DNA of 64,000 nucleotides from an uncultured Clostridia bacterium (GTDB lineage: Bacteria; Bacillota; Clostridia; Peptostreptococcales; Anaerovoracaceae), in contig CAKQQT010000019.1 in the NCBI GenBank assembly GCA_934271235.1, positions 1-64,000 on the forward strand, read 5' to 3'. A program made the position numbers and the translations under genes. Of the stretch, positions 62,934-64,000 are shown one piece after another (the stretch's first letter is position 1; every line of letters begins with the position of its first letter). The notes under the pieces were generated by a model. The model was not told the origin of the DNA. It did not search any database and was given only the letters and a program-made list of their open reading frames with translations.

Positions 62934-64000
62934 TCAGTCTTTGATCTCTTCTTTCAGTTCTTCGATCAGATTTTTTAAGGCCGGATCATTTTTCATTTCC
63001 GCTTCGACTTTATCGCAGGCGTACATGACGGTGGTATAATGCTTGCCGCCGAAATATTCGCCGATCTTCGGAAGTGAGAGGTCGGTCATATTCCGCATCA
63101 GATACATGGCGATCTGCCGCGGGAATGCGATGTTGTTGGTCTTTTTTGAAGATTCCAGATCCGAAAGTTTGATATTATAATGACTGCAGACCGTCTTTTT
63201 GATCTTTTCCGGCGTGATCGTCATTTCATTATTGATCAGGATATCACGTAAGATCCGCTTCGCAAAGGTCTTGTCCGGTTTTTCATTGAGCAGATGCGAG
63301 AAGGAAACGATACGGATAAAAGCTCCCTCCAATTCCCGGATATTATCCTTGATCTTTTCGGCGATCAGGCAGATGACATCATAAAGTTCGTCATCGACGA
63401 TGATATCCATGTTTTCCGCTTTTTTCATCAGGATCGCGACTCTGGTCTCGTAATCAGCCGGCTGGATGTCGGCGATCAGGTTCCACTGGAAACGGGAACG
63501 CAGACGTTCCTCCAGATTGACCAGTTTGTTCGGTGCGCGGTCGCTGGAAATGATGATCTGACGGTTCAGATCATATAAGGTATTAAAGGTGTGGAAAAAT
63601 TCCTCCTGTGTATTTTCCTTTCCTTCAAGGAATTGAATGTCATCGATCAGCAGCACATCGACTTTGCGGTACTTGGATTTGAATTCATTCATCTTCTGCT
63701 CTCCGATCGCGCGGATCAGTTCGTTGGTGAACATTTCCGAAGAAACATAGAGAACGTTGAGGTTCGGATCTTTTTCCAGAAGATAAATGCCGATCGCGTG
63801 CATCAGATGTGTTTTTCCCAGACCGGAACCGCCGTAGATAAAGAGCGGGTTATAGGCCTCGGATGGGGATTCGGCGACAGCGAGCGCCGCGGCGTGCGCG
63901 TATTTATTGCTGCTGCCGACGACGAAATTTTCAAAATTATATTTCGGATTGAAGATCTTCTGTTTATTGAGCACTTTCTGCGGCGCTTTTGTTTTTTCCA
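62934..64000 (-). CDS. dnaA: Chromosomal replication initiator DnaA, N-terminus cut by window edge
   Basis: The visible part (over 350 residues) covers the end of the linker, the AAA+ domain III (Walker A GGSGLGKTH, Walker B LLIDDIQFLEG) and the DNA-binding domain IV with GEYFGGKHYTTVMYACDK. The frame continues to the right edge; domain I is missing. DnaA opens the origin at its boxes. The gene runs leftward to dnaN with the origin element in the gap. Confidence 0.97.
   Translation of the reverse strand, partial: EKTKAPQKVLNKQKIFNPKYNFENFVVGSSNKYAHAAALAVAESPSEAYNPLFIYGGSGLGKTHLMHAIGIYLLEKDPNLNVLYVSSEMFTNELIRAIGEQKMNEFKSKYRKVDVLLIDDIQFLEGKENTQEEFFHTFNTLYDLNRQIIISSDRAPNKLVNLEERLRSRFQWNLIADIQPADYETRVAILMKKAENMDIIVDDELYDVICLIAEKIKDNIRELEGAFIRIVSFSHLLNEKPDKTFAKRILRDILINNEMTITPEKIKKTVCSHYNIKLSDLESSKKTNNIAFPRQIAMYLMRNMTDLSLPKIGEYFGGKHYTTVMYACDKVEAEMKNDPALKNLIEELKEEIKD

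Overview
The window reads as the left replication arm next to the chromosomal origin of a Clostridia-class Firmicute, probably an anaerobic and at least ancestrally spore-forming member of the Eubacteriales. The clues are the order dnaA-dnaN-recF-gyrB-gyrA at the right edge, yabP-yabQ-divIC-rnmV-rsmA, a SigB/SigF-type sigma factor behind an RsbW-like anti-sigma factor, many ferredoxin, FMN and ECF-transporter genes, and strong AGGAGG ribosome-binding sites. Placement within Clostridia (for example Anaerovoracaceae) is a guess. Most genes lie on the minus strand, which is co-directional with replication leaving an origin near 62.8 kb.

Layout. 0-3 kb: start of a Fic gene with an iterated operator, an HxlR regulator, and a flavin-centred operon (FMN-binding protein, riboflavin-type ECF S component, nitroreductase, ferredoxin-like protein). 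3-10 kb: a GNAT-YoaP fusion, a DUF4143 ATPase, an AbrB plus MGT glycosyltransferase pair, a decayed second ATPase, a DUF3791/DUF3990 toxin-antitoxin-like cassette, and a MerR operon. 10-17 kb: a VanX-like dipeptidase and a sigma-54 regulated locus (enhancer-binding protein, degenerate beta-lactamase-fold protein, YfcC transporter behind a clear -24/-12 promoter). 17-20 kb: TraX and a PadR operon with two DUF2812 paralogues.

20-26.4 kb is an A+T-richer block lying between two 61-bp direct repeats. It holds a LysR regulator, an M20 peptidase, MadLM malonate transporter subunits, an AtoE-type carrier and two amidohydrolase-fold proteins, one of which has lost every metal-binding motif. 26.4-39.6 kb carries a second Fic gene bracketed by copies of its own operator-like array, transporters, a nucleotidyltransferase, an arginase-fold hydrolase, an Rpn-type nuclease with a protein repeat, an ECF sigma factor with a membrane partner, and two inverted copies of an 86-bp intergenic repeat placed right after stop codons. 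39.6-55.8 kb has an LTA-synthase-like protein, the sporulation/division/rRNA-maturation cluster, another DUF4143 ATPase with duplicated operators, a scar joining two gene remnants, six DUF2750-like repeats in two adjacent genes, a cysteine desulfurase-like enzyme, trpS and the sigma/anti-sigma pair. 55.8-64 kb is the replication cluster; between dnaA and dnaN sits a textbook origin-unwinding element (two abutting DnaA boxes, a short GC block, six DnaA-trios, then an A/T tract).

No rRNA, tRNA, CRISPR array, insertion sequence or integrase was found. Functions are called from protein motifs read by eye; no database search was run.
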